NCBI GenBank assembly: GCA_003552745.1
Contig: PUOG01000036.1
Coordinates: 1 to 22,488, forward strand
Origin: Spirochaetaceae bacterium
GTDB lineage: Bacteria > Spirochaetota > Spirochaetia > DSM-27196 > SKKC01
DNA length: 22,488 bases
Reading direction: 5' to 3'
How positions within the stretch are numbered: position 1 is the stretch's first letter; each line of letters begins with the position of its first letter. Shown piece after piece: positions 15,416 through 22,322 of the stretch. The position numbers and the translations under genes were made by a program. The notes below the pieces were generated by a model. That model saw only the letters and a list, made by a program, of their open reading frames with translations, had not been told where the DNA came from and ran no database searches.

Positions 15416-15775
15416 TTATACCTGTACTCCGCTTTTCCGTACGCCCTCGGCGACCGCTTTCACCACGCCGTGGTATTGATTCCCATTGCGGTCATACACC
15501 GCCTGCTCGAGCCCGAGATTCTTCATCTTCTTGCCGAGCGACTCACCGAGTTTCTCACCGTCCTCCACGCTGACACGAAGACCTTTCGTCTCACCGGCGA
15601 TACTCGAAGCTTGCGTAAGCGTATGCCCGCTCTGATCGTCGATCACCTGAACATATAGGTGGCGGTTACTCTTGTATACGCTGATTCTCGGTCGGTCCGC
15701 GGCACCGATGATCTTTCGGCGAACTCGCATCTTACGCCTTTTGCGTTGCTCCTGCTTGATTCGAAGTCGTTTCAT
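15416..15775 (-). CDS. rplR: 50S ribosomal protein L18
   Basis: L18 binds 5S rRNA together with L5 and brings it into the large subunit. 119 residues. The basic N-terminus (MKRLRIKQEQRKRRKMRVRR) is followed by RPRISVYKSNRHLYVQVIDD and the C-terminal YDRNGNQYHGVVKAVAEGVRKSG. Two starts are in frame: a GTG at 15781 that overlaps the rplF stop as GTGA, and this ATG two codons later. GGGGTG lies 8 bases before the ATG but only 2 before the GTG, which favours the ATG. Confidence 0.96.
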   Translation of the reverse strand: MKRLRIKQEQRKRRKMRVRRKIIGAADRPRISVYKSNRHLYVQVIDDQSGHTLTQASSIAGETKGLRVSVEDGEKLGESLGKKMKNLGLEQAVYDRNGNQYHGVVKAVAEGVRKSGVQV

Positions 15776-15777
15776 AC

Positions 15778-16317
15778 TCACTTCACCCCGGACTTACCGA
15801 CCTTTCTTCGGATCTGTTCTTCTTCGTACTTGACACCTTTGCCTTTGTACGGCTCAGGAGGTCTCAACGATCGAATCTCCGACGCAACCTTCCCGACGAG
15901 CATCTTATCGATTCCGCGCACGACCAGCCTCGTGGGAGTCTCGGCCTCTACCGTGACGCCGTCAGGCACTATGTACTCGATCGGATTGGAGTAACCGAGA
16001 TTCAGTGTGACACTCTGCCCGCTCACTTCGGCGCGAAACCCCACTCCGCTGATCATCAGAACCCGGGTAAAGCCGTCACTCACTCCGGTCACCATGTTTT
16101 GAAGCAACTGACGGTATAGACCGTGCATGCTCCGTGCGCGCTTACTCTCGTTGCGGCGGGTAACCATTCCCTCTCCGTTGTCCACCGTGATCGCTACCTG
16201 AGGCGCGAACCTCTGAGTCAGTTTGCCTTTCGGGCCCTCGACGGTCATTGAGCTCTTGTCGACTGAAACCTTCACGGAGTCCGGGATCCTTACCGGCAGT
16301 TTTCCTACACGAGACAT
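15778..16317 (-). CDS. rplF: 50S ribosomal protein L6
   Basis: L6 lies near the factor-binding centre of the large subunit, by the sarcin-ricin loop. 179 residues, a normal length, with the usual two related domains. The opening MSRVGKLPVRIPDSVKVSVD and VEGPKGKLTQRF are typical, and the family signature PPEPYKGKGVKYEEEQIRRKVGK is present near the C-terminus. GGGAG lies 6 bases before the ATG. It is 10 bases after rpsH and 2 before rplR. Confidence 0.98.
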   Translation of the reverse strand: MSRVGKLPVRIPDSVKVSVDKSSMTVEGPKGKLTQRFAPQVAITVDNGEGMVTRRNESKRARSMHGLYRQLLQNMVTGVSDGFTRVLMISGVGFRAEVSGQSVTLNLGYSNPIEYIVPDGVTVEAETPTRLVVRGIDKMLVGKVASEIRSLRPPEPYKGKGVKYEEEQIRRKVGKSGVK

Positions 16318-16327
16318 AGTGTTCTCC

Positions 16328-16726
16328 CTACCAAACCGAACAAATCAGCTCACCACCGACTTTGCGTTCGCACGCCTTCCGTCCGGTCGTAACGCCGGAA
16401 CTCGTTGAAACGATGAGCATTCCGTAACCGTTGTATATTCGCGGCATCGTTTGGTAACCGCTGTATACGCGCCGTCCGGGTTTTGAAATCTTCTCAAGAC
16501 CATGAATGATCGGATTCGCCTTCGTATCGTACTTCAGGAATACACGAATATGCGGAAAGCCGTCGACGGTCACCTTCTTGAAGTTCTTTATGTAACCTTC
16601 GTTCTTCAGAATCTTGACTATCTCGAGCTTGAGCTTCGATGTAGATACATCGACCTTGTCAAACTTCGCCATACTGCCGTTCCGTATTTTGGTCAGCATA
16701 TCCGCAATCGGATCAGAGACACTCAT
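16328..16726 (-). CDS. rpsH: 30S ribosomal protein S8
   Basis: S8 binds helix 21 of 16S rRNA early in 30S assembly. In E. coli it also represses the spc operon by binding mRNA near rplE; whether it does so here is not visible. 132 residues. MSVSDPIADMLTKIRNGSMAK opens the protein, and the C-terminal signature reads GMLIVSTSSGVTTGRKA with the final GGELICSVW. A very good GGAGG lies just upstream of the ATG (16726). It is 9 bases after rpsN. Confidence 0.98.
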   Translation of the reverse strand: MSVSDPIADMLTKIRNGSMAKFDKVDVSTSKLKLEIVKILKNEGYIKNFKKVTVDGFPHIRVFLKYDTKANPIIHGLEKISKPGRRVYSGYQTMPRIYNGYGMLIVSTSSGVTTGRKACERKVGGELICSVW

Positions 16727-16735
16727 AGCCCCTCC

Positions 16736-16921
16736 CTACCAGCTCGATTTGGTGACACCGGGAATCATACCTTCGCTTGCCAATTCCCGAAAACAGATGC
16801 GACACAGCTGGAACTTTCGCATATATCCCCGTGCTCGCCCGCAACGGCGGCATCGGTTCACTTTCCTCGTCGAAAACTTGGGCTTGTTTTGTGCCTTGAT
16901 AATCAATGCTTTTCTTGCCAC
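16736..16921 (-). CDS. rpsZ: 30S ribosomal protein S14, zinc type (type Z)
   Basis: 61 residues, the short form of S14. Cys24, Cys27, Cys40 and Cys43 form the CxxC-CxxC zinc site in NRCRRCGRARGY and FQLCRICFRELA. The end GMIPGVTKSSW is typical. S14 completes the 30S head next to S19. The start is GTG, with AGAGG 6 bases upstream. Together with the zinc form of L36 it implies a ribosome that relies on zinc; any zinc-free paralogue would lie elsewhere. 34 bases after rplE and 9 before rpsH. Often named rpsN. Confidence 0.98.
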   Translation of the reverse strand: MARKALIIKAQNKPKFSTRKVNRCRRCGRARGYMRKFQLCRICFRELASEGMIPGVTKSSW

Positions 16922-16955
16922 GGCTTACCTCTTCAACTCTGGCCTTCTGGATGCC

Positions 16956-17513
16956 TCAAGCTCGGAATGGCATTCCCAGCTTTGCGAGCAGGCTCTTCGC
17001 TTCCGCGTCCGTCTCCGCCGTCGTGACGATCGCGATATTCATTCCTGTGATCCGCTCGATTCGATCGTAGTCAATCTCAGGGAAGATTATCTGCTCGGTC
17101 ACACCGAGCGAGTAATTCCCGTGGCCGTCGAAAGCGTTCGGGTTCACACCACGGAAGTCCTTGACTCGCGGCAACGCAACGTTCACGAGGCGCTCGAGAA
17201 ACTCGTACATACGCGTTCCGCGCAGGGTAACCTTTGTGCCGATCTCCATGCCCTCACGCACCTTAAAATTCGCGATGGAGCGCTTCGCCTTTGTCTTTAC
17301 CGCCTTCTGTCCGGCAATTGCAGAAAGCTCGGCGACCGCCGCATCGAGAAGCTTCTTGTTCTGAATCGCCTCCCCGACTCCCATGCTGATAATGACCTTC
17401 TCAACACGAGGGATTCGCATAGACGAGTCGTAGCCGAACTCTTCGGCAAGCTCGGGCCGGACTTTCTCGAGATATCGTGCCTTCAGCTGCGGCATCGCAC
17501 TTACCACCGCCAT
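16956..17513 (-). CDS. rplE: 50S ribosomal protein L5
   Basis: L5 binds 5S rRNA and contacts S13 and the P-site tRNA in the central protuberance. 185 residues, a usual length. Landmarks: MPQLKARYLEKVRPEL; RIPRVEKVIISMGVGEA; the loop GQKAVKTKAKRSIANFKVREG; and the C-terminal FDGHGNYSLGVTEQIIFPEI with MNIAIVTTAETDAEAKSLL. The ATG overlaps the rplX stop by one base (TAATG), and GAGAGG lies 7 bases upstream. Confidence 0.98.
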   Translation of the reverse strand: MAVVSAMPQLKARYLEKVRPELAEEFGYDSSMRIPRVEKVIISMGVGEAIQNKKLLDAAVAELSAIAGQKAVKTKAKRSIANFKVREGMEIGTKVTLRGTRMYEFLERLVNVALPRVKDFRGVNPNAFDGHGNYSLGVTEQIIFPEIDYDRIERITGMNIAIVTTAETDAEAKSLLAKLGMPFRA

Positions 17514-17827
17514 TAGAGATCCTCTCCCGTTCTTCGCGCAACTCTGCGCTTCTTCCCCTCTCTGTCGACACGAACTCCAACTCTCGTCGGCTGCCCCTTC
17601 GAGACCGGCATGACATTGGAAGCGTCGACCGGTGCCTCAACCTCGATAATGCCGCCCTGCTCGTTCTGCCTCTGTTTCTTGACGGCCTTCTTCACCATAT
17701 TGATGCCTTCGATAAAGACACGCTTCTCGTTCCCGTCGAATCGCAGAACTCTGCCTGTCTTTCCGCGGTCCTTCCCGGCGATGACCTTTACCATATCATT
17801 CGCCTTGATTCGCTGCTTTTTCGCCAT
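17513..17827 (-). CDS. rplX: 50S ribosomal protein L24
   Basis: L24 is an assembly initiator of the large subunit and lies by the tunnel exit. 104 residues from this ATG. A KOW motif is seen at the start (KANDMVKVIAGKDRGKTGRV), followed by EGINMVKKAVKKQRQNEQGG and a basic C-terminal part. An in-frame GTG at 17842 overlaps the rplN stop as GTGA and has GAGG upstream. I prefer the ATG because GAGGA sits 8 bases before it and MAKKQRIKAND resembles family starts. The alternative would add 5 residues. Confidence 0.95.
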   Translation of the reverse strand: MAKKQRIKANDMVKVIAGKDRGKTGRVLRFDGNEKRVFIEGINMVKKAVKKQRQNEQGGIIEVEAPVDASNVMPVSKGQPTRVGVRVDREGKKRRVARRTGEDL

Positions 17828-17838
17828 AACTATCGTCC

Positions 17839-18207
17839 TCACAGAACCTCGGGCGCCAGGCTGACAATCTTCATATAGTCGGCCTCTCGCAGTTCTCGAG
17901 CGACCGGACCGAAGATGCGCTTTCCCTTCGGGTTATGTCCGGAATCCAGCAGTACGCACGCGTTATCATCGAATCGAATGTACGTGCCGTCCCGTCGGCG
18001 AGCCGATCGCTTCGTTCGCACGATTACCGCCCGTTCAACACTTCCCCGTTTCACCGGAGCGTTCGGCAACGCATCCTTCACCGCCACAACGATTATGTCG
18101 CCGATCCCGGCACTCTTGCGCTTGCTGCCGCCGAGAACCTTGATGCACTGAACGCGCTTGGCCCCGCTGTTATCCGCCACACCGAGATACGAATTCATCT
18201 GAACCAT
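17839..18207 (-). CDS. rplN: 50S ribosomal protein L14
   Basis: L14 lies at the subunit interface and forms bridge B8; it is also the docking site of the silencing factor RsfS. 122 residues, exactly the usual length. MVQMNSYLGVADNSGAKRVQ and the signature region GDIIVVAVKDALPNAPVKRG are clear, and the end reads RELREADYMKIVSLAPEVL. GAGG lies 8 bases before the ATG. 5 bases after rpsQ. Confidence 0.98.
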   Translation of the reverse strand: MVQMNSYLGVADNSGAKRVQCIKVLGGSKRKSAGIGDIIVVAVKDALPNAPVKRGSVERAVIVRTKRSARRRDGTYIRFDDNACVLLDSGHNPKGKRIFGPVARELREADYMKIVSLAPEVL

Positions 18208-18212
18208 GTCGC

Positions 18213-18497
18213 CTACCTCGCCCGCTCAATCACTTCGACAAGGCGCCAGCACTTGTGTCGACTGATCGGTTTCGCTTCAACAACCCGAACAAGATCACCC
18301 ACGTTCGCAGTGCCTTCCTCGTCGTGCGCCTTCACCTTCTTCGTCTCGTTGACGTACTTCTTGTACAAGCGGTGAACCGTGCGCCGCGCGACCGCCACGA
18401 CGATCGTCTTCTGCATCTTGTCGCTCACCACACGCCCGGTCAGCATCCGCTTCTTCTGCTTGCGAGCAGTCTGTTTCATTGTTTCGGCGTCAGACAT
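18213..18497 (-). CDS. rpsQ: 30S ribosomal protein S17
   Basis: S17 binds helix 11 of 16S rRNA during early 30S assembly. 94 residues, slightly longer than the E. coli protein (about 84) because of an N-terminal lead of about 15 residues. The OB-fold core is clear: RMLTGRVVSDKMQKTIVVAV, then HRLYKKYVNETKKVKAHDE and VGDLVRVVEAKPISRHKCWR. An internal ATG at residue 7 is possible, but GGAAGGAG sits 10 bases before the first ATG. It follows rpmC by 2 bases. Confidence 0.97.
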   Translation of the reverse strand: MSDAETMKQTARKQKKRMLTGRVVSDKMQKTIVVAVARRTVHRLYKKYVNETKKVKAHDEEGTANVGDLVRVVEAKPISRHKCWRLVEVIERAR

Positions 18498-18499
18498 CT

Positions 18500-18712
18500 T
18501 CAGCTATCTCCTTCCTGCTCACCGGTAACGTCTGGATGGTTGTAGATCAAGGTGTTGAGTCGAGCAACTTGCCGACGCAGCTCACGCTTCTCGAGCGGAT
18601 TATCCACATGTCCCACAACCATATTGAAACGAATATCCCGATATCGGGTAAGAACTTCCTCACGCTTCTGAACAAGCTCTTCGAACGTCAGATCTTTGAA
18701 CGAGTTTCTCAT
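18500..18712 (-). CDS. rpmC: 50S ribosomal protein L29
   Basis: L29 lies at the tunnel exit, next to L23, and contacts signal recognition particle and trigger factor. 70 residues. Two helices are evident: FKDLTFEELVQKREEVLTRY, and a second with the family pattern NPLEKRELRRQVARLNTLI. The acidic tail (TGEQEGDS) is short. TGGAG precedes the ATG. 6 bases after rplP and 2 before rpsQ. Confidence 0.97.
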   Translation of the reverse strand: MRNSFKDLTFEELVQKREEVLTRYRDIRFNMVVGHVDNPLEKRELRRQVARLNTLIYNHPDVTGEQEGDS

Positions 18713-18718
18713 ATACGT

Positions 18719-19144
18719 TTACTCCAGGTCACTTCGCATGGAGAACCGACACCTGATCGGCAACTTGCTTGCTGCAAGTCTCATCGCGCTCTCTCCGATG
18801 GAAGGATCTACACCCGAGAGCTCGAACAGAATCTTCCCCGGCTGCACTGCGGCTACCCAATACTCGGGATTGCCCTTGCCCTTGCCCATACGTGTTTCCG
18901 CCGGCTTTTTCGTATATGGAATATCCGGAAAGACACGAATCCAGACCCGGCCGCCTCGCTTGATATAGCGAGTCATTGCAATTCGCGCAGCTTCGATCTG
19001 ACGGTTCGTGATCCATGCCGATTCGAGTGCAACGAGGCCGTAATCACCAAAGCTGATCCGGTTTCCCCGCGTGGCAACTCCACCCATTGTCTTCTTGACT
19101 TGACGCTGTTTCTTTCTGAACTTGGTCCGCTTAGGCTGCAGCAT
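18719..19144 (-). CDS. rplP: 50S ribosomal protein L16
   Basis: L16 reaches toward the peptidyl-transferase centre and helps place A-site tRNA. 141 residues. MLQPKRTKFRKKQRQ, then FGDYGLVALESAWITNRQIE, and the signature MGKGKGNPEYWVAAVQPG are present, the last around the arginine that is hydroxylated in some bacteria. The end AASKLPIRCRFSMRSDLE is normal. AGAGG lies 7 bases upstream. 2 bases after rpsC. Confidence 0.98.
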   Translation of the reverse strand: MLQPKRTKFRKKQRQVKKTMGGVATRGNRISFGDYGLVALESAWITNRQIEAARIAMTRYIKRGGRVWIRVFPDIPYTKKPAETRMGKGKGNPEYWVAAVQPGKILFELSGVDPSIGESAMRLAASKLPIRCRFSMRSDLE

Positions 19145-19146
19145 AA

Positions 19147-19857
19147 TTAGGCCTCTGTCTCCGCACGCTCACGGCGCTGCCTGCTGCTCTTAACAAGCAG
19201 GCCGGCATCTTCCTTGATCTCCTTCTCGAGCACCTCACCGTGAAACAACCATACTTTCACACCAATCGATCCGAAGGTAGTGTGGGCCTCCGCAAAGCCG
19301 TAATCGATGTCGGCTCGAAGGGTATGCAGCGGCACTCGACCTTCCATGAGCGACTCGATCCGTCCCATGTCGGCCCCGCCGAGACGTCCCGCGATTCGAA
19401 TTCGCACACCCTGAACGCCCGCTTTCATAGCACCGCCGACAGCCATCTTGAGTGTGCGCCGGAAGCTCGATCGGGTCCGCAACTGACGAGCAACATTCAT
19501 CGCTATCAGTTGTGCGTTCGTCTCCGGACGCTTGATCTCCTTGATCTTGATCTGGATCTTTTTGCTGACTCGCTTCTGAAGCATCGATCCGATCTTCTCG
19601 ATATTCGATCCCTTCGTTCCGATGATTACACCGGGACGCGATGTATGTATTACGAGACTGATGCGCTGTGGATGTCGAATCACTTCGACTTCCGCGATAT
19701 CGGCATTCCGCGTTTCCGGCGCCTCGTTCAACAGTCGCCGAATCAGAAGATCCTCGTGAAGCGTGTCGGCGTATTCCCGCGGATCCACATACCACTTCGA
19801 CCGCCACTGCTTGTTAACTCCGAGCCGCAACCCGAATGGATTGATTTTCTGTCCCAC
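19147..19857 (-). CDS. rpsC: 30S ribosomal protein S3
   Basis: S3 lines the mRNA entry channel with S4 and S5 and has mRNA helicase function. 236 residues. MGQKINPFGLRLGVNKQWRS opens the protein. The KH domain carries VIIGTKGSNIEKIG (about 80-93), and the C-terminal domain includes GVRIRIAGRLGGADMGRIE and YGFAEAHTTFGSIGVKVW. The start is GTG, with GGGAG 7 bases upstream. It follows rplV by 1 base. A basic-acidic tail of about 20 residues ends the protein. Confidence 0.98.
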   Translation of the reverse strand: MGQKINPFGLRLGVNKQWRSKWYVDPREYADTLHEDLLIRRLLNEAPETRNADIAEVEVIRHPQRISLVIHTSRPGVIIGTKGSNIEKIGSMLQKRVSKKIQIKIKEIKRPETNAQLIAMNVARQLRTRSSFRRTLKMAVGGAMKAGVQGVRIRIAGRLGGADMGRIESLMEGRVPLHTLRADIDYGFAEAHTTFGSIGVKVWLFHGEVLEKEIKEDAGLLVKSSRQRRERAETEA

Positions 19858-19858
19858 G

Positions 19859-20221
19859 CTACACTCCCGTATTCGCCATTTCGTCGACCACCGCGGTGAT
19901 ATGCGTCATTCGCTTACGCAGAATGTCGGCTCTCCCCCGGGCACGGATCCACAAGCGCTTGAATCTGGGCCCTTCGTCGACCAGCAACTCACTGACATAG
20001 AGCATGTCTTCGTCGAGCTTCTTGTTCTGATACAGCGCGTTCGCGGCCGCCGACTGAAGCACCTTTCTGAGAAGTCCTGCTCCCTTATGCGGCAGGTTTT
20101 CCAGAATCGAAATCGCCTCCGTGTACGGCTTGCGCCGCACGTGCGCCGCCACCCGCCGAACTTTCGTCGGAGAAACCACGAGAAAACGTGCCTTCGCTCT
20201 ATACCCTGTCTTCACAGCCAT
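19859..20221 (-). CDS. rplV: 50S ribosomal protein L22
   Basis: L22 has a long hairpin that lines the exit tunnel and forms the constriction with L4; mutations there give macrolide resistance in other bacteria. 120 residues. The core SPTKVRRVAAHVRRKPYTEA, then SAAANALYQNKKLDEDMLYV and GPRFKRLWIRARGRADILRK (the hairpin), then THITAVV. No deletion is seen in the hairpin. AGGA lies 7 bases upstream of the ATG. 9 bases after rpsS. Confidence 0.98.
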   Translation of the reverse strand: MAVKTGYRAKARFLVVSPTKVRRVAAHVRRKPYTEAISILENLPHKGAGLLRKVLQSAAANALYQNKKLDEDMLYVSELLVDEGPRFKRLWIRARGRADILRKRMTHITAVVDEMANTGV

Positions 20222-20230
20222 ACGTACATC

Positions 20231-20512
20231 CTAGCGCTTCGCGGCTTTCCGATCGCCGCCGGCGTGTCCACGGAAAATCCGTGTCGGAGCAAACTCGCCG
20301 AGCTTATGCCCCACAAGATTCTCGGTCACATAGACCGGAACCCATGTCTTGCCGTTGTAGACGGAAATAGTGAGCCCGACCATTTCCGGAATAATCGTCG
20401 AAGTCCGCGAATAGGTTTTGATCATTTTGCGCTCACCCGATTTCGCCGCAGCCAATACTCTGCCGTACAGGCTCTTCTCGATGAACGGCCCTTTTTTTAT
20501 CGATCTCGACAC
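20231..20512 (-). CDS. rpsS: 30S ribosomal protein S19
   Basis: S19 sits in the 30S head with S13 and contacts A-site tRNA and the subunit bridge. 93 residues, a normal length. MSRSIKKGPFIEKSLYGRV, the Thr/Ser-rich TYSRTSTIIPEMVG and the signature GKTWVPVYVTENLVGHKLGE are clear. The start is GTG, with TAGGAG 7 bases upstream; the G/A-rich site includes the rplB stop (TAG). 13 bases after rplB. Confidence 0.98.
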   Translation of the reverse strand: MSRSIKKGPFIEKSLYGRVLAAAKSGERKMIKTYSRTSTIIPEMVGLTISVYNGKTWVPVYVTENLVGHKLGEFAPTRIFRGHAGGDRKAAKR

Positions 20513-20525
20513 AGCTCTGCTCCTA

Positions 20526-21353
20526 CTACTTCGATCGTCGTTTTACAATGAACTTGTTCGACGACTTCCTCTTCTTGCGCGTACGGTACCCCTTCGTGGG
20601 CTGACCCGTGGGTGACACCGGATGCCGCCCTCCGTTGGTATGGCCCTCGCCGCCTCCGTGCGGATGGTCGACCGGGTTCATGGACACGCCTCTGACTTCC
20701 GGCCGCTTGCCGAGCCAGCGCAACCGGCCGGCTTTACCGTAATTCACGTTCATGTGATCCGAGTTACCGATTGACCCCACAGTGGCGACGCAGCGCTTAA
20801 AAACCATCCGCAGCTCACCGGAAGGAAGGCGGAGCGTCGCGTAGTCCCCTTCTTTGGCGACAAGGACTGCCGACGCCCCGGCACTGCGGGCAAGCTGACC
20901 ACCCCGTCCTTTCTGCAGCTCCACATTGTGAACGGTGGTACCGAGCGGCATGCTCTCGAGCGGCATGCAGTTACCGGATCTAACGGGCACCCGATCACCT
21001 GCCACGATTTCGTCGCCGATCTGCATTCCGCGCGGGACCAGAATATAGCGCTTCTCACCGTCGCGGTAGGCCACGAGCGCAATGAAGGCGCTTCGGTTGG
21101 GATCATATTCAATCGTCTTTACGATCCCGGGCACATCGCGCTTATTCCGCTTGAAGTCGATCTCGCGGTAGCGCCGTTTGTGGCCACCACCCTTTCGACG
21201 AACACTTATGCGACCCTTTGTGTCGCGACCTGCATGATTACCTTTCCCGGTCGTGAGTGCTTTCTCAGGCTCGTCTCGAGTAATGTCCGATCGGACCAGA
21301 CTTGTCCGAAACCGCTGCCCCGGGGTTACCGGATTATAGTTCTTGATAGCCAC
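20526..21353 (-). CDS. rplB: 50S ribosomal protein L2
   Basis: L2 is a primary 23S rRNA binder needed for subunit joining and peptide-bond formation. 275 residues. MAIKNYNPVTPGQRFRTSL opens the protein, KGGGHKRRYREIDFKR follows, and the C-terminal signature MNPVDHPHGGGEGHTNGGRH holds the conserved His of the catalytic neighbourhood. I use the GTG at 21353, with GGGGAG 7 bases upstream, because L2 proteins begin MAIK. The frame also opens at a TTG (21368), which would put that site inside the gene. 19 bases after rplW. Confidence 0.97.
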   Translation of the reverse strand: MAIKNYNPVTPGQRFRTSLVRSDITRDEPEKALTTGKGNHAGRDTKGRISVRRKGGGHKRRYREIDFKRNKRDVPGIVKTIEYDPNRSAFIALVAYRDGEKRYILVPRGMQIGDEIVAGDRVPVRSGNCMPLESMPLGTTVHNVELQKGRGGQLARSAGASAVLVAKEGDYATLRLPSGELRMVFKRCVATVGSIGNSDHMNVNYGKAGRLRWLGKRPEVRGVSMNPVDHPHGGGEGHTNGGRHPVSPTGQPTKGYRTRKKRKSSNKFIVKRRSK

Positions 21354-21372
21354 AACATTGCTCCCCAAGCAT

Positions 21373-21657
21373 TTACGCGCCTTCGAAGATATCGATACTC
21401 TGGCCCTCCGCCAGAGTTACGATAGCCTTCTTCCATTCGGAGGTGTATCCACGCGAGAGACGCTGCCGACGCGGCTTCCGTCGCACCTTAACAATATTAC
21501 AGTCGGTGACCTTGACACTGAACAGATCCTCGACCGCTTTGGCGATCTGAATCTTGTTCGCACGACTATCGACGCGGAAGGCAAACTTGTTCTGCTCCCG
21601 GAGCGCGGTAGTCTTTTCGGTAAGGACCGGCGCCACAATCACACTTTCCGGTCTCAT
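21373..21657 (-). CDS. rplW: 50S ribosomal protein L23
   Basis: L23 is the main docking site at the tunnel exit for trigger factor and SRP. 94 residues, a usual size. Landmarks: VIVAPVLTEKTTALREQNKF; VDSRANKIQIAKAVEDLFSV; and a basic extended loop VRRKPRRQRLSRGYTSEWKK that reaches into the tunnel wall, then AIVTLAEGQSIDIFEG. The ATG overlaps the rplD stop as ATGA, suggesting translational coupling. Confidence 0.98.
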   Translation of the reverse strand: MRPESVIVAPVLTEKTTALREQNKFAFRVDSRANKIQIAKAVEDLFSVKVTDCNIVKVRRKPRRQRLSRGYTSEWKKAIVTLAEGQSIDIFEGA

Positions 21658-22310
21658 GATGTCACCTCTTCGGATTCAGCCGGCGCAGCGTTACCGTACT
21701 TCTCGTTGAGCTCTTTCGCCGCCGATTCGGTCAACAATACCCGCTCGGCGTAAAACAGATCGTGAGCCCTCAATCTAGCCGCCGACAAGACGGTACACCA
21801 CGGAATATTCCGACCGGCACGCTTGATCATCGGCGCGTCACCGGAAACCACCAGCACCGATCGCCGCTTCTCCGCAAGCGGAGCGACGATCGCCGCCAGA
21901 TTCCGAGTCTTGCCGTCGCGCACATCGAAATCCTCAACTACCGTGAGAGCACCATTCTGCGCCTTCTGCGTCAGAATACTCATCATCGCCAGACGTTTCG
22001 CCTTGCGCGGCATGCGATAGTGGTAATCGCGCGGGCGTGGACCGAATGCCACTCCTCCGCCGACACGCACCGGACTCTGCATGGTTCCGGCTCTCGCGCG
22101 GCCGGTACCCTTCTGCCGCCACGGCTTACGGTGCGAACCGGCGACCTCGCCTCGAGTCTTTGTCGAAGCGGTGCCTAGCCGCATATTCGCAAGCTCGTTA
22201 CGAATGGCGTGGTAGATCGATCCTTCGCTGACGCGCCTGGCAAATACATCATCCGAGAGCTCGATCTGCCTCACCTCCGAACCGCTGGTCGACACGACAC
22301 TGTGCATCAT
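21654..22310 (-). CDS. rplD: 50S ribosomal protein L4
   Basis: L4 has a long loop that forms the tunnel constriction with L22. In E. coli it also represses the S10 operon at the leader, which is outside this window. 218 residues. The tunnel loop GTASTKTRGEVAGSHRKPWR, then QKGTGRARAGTMQSPVRVGG, and GPRPRDYHYRMPRKAKRLA are clear. The C-terminal half is the Rossmann-like domain, ending in an acidic tail (APAESEEVTS). Two ATG codons are adjacent (22310 and 22307), with AAAGG 9 bases before the first. 12 bases after rplC. Confidence 0.97.
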   Translation of the reverse strand: MMHSVVSTSGSEVRQIELSDDVFARRVSEGSIYHAIRNELANMRLGTASTKTRGEVAGSHRKPWRQKGTGRARAGTMQSPVRVGGGVAFGPRPRDYHYRMPRKAKRLAMMSILTQKAQNGALTVVEDFDVRDGKTRNLAAIVAPLAEKRRSVLVVSGDAPMIKRAGRNIPWCTVLSAARLRAHDLFYAERVLLTESAAKELNEKYGNAAPAESEEVTS

Positions 22311-22322
22311 AACGTTCCGCCT

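Noticed and set aside
15411..15425. TATAAT-like sequence before rpsE on the minus strand
   Set aside because: It is formed by the rplR stop region, has no credible -35 box at the right distance, and lies within a tightly packed operon.
14831..15658. 275-codon + strand frame
   Set aside because: Antisense to rplO, rpsE and rplR; no family resemblance.
16614..17516. 300-codon open frame on the + strand
   Set aside because: It lies opposite rpsH, rpsZ and rplE, all secure; no domains or ribosome binding site.
21354..21368. Upstream TTG start for rplB
   Set aside because: The GTG at 21353 gives the usual MAIK start, with GGGGAG 7 bases upstream; the TTG would put that site inside the gene.
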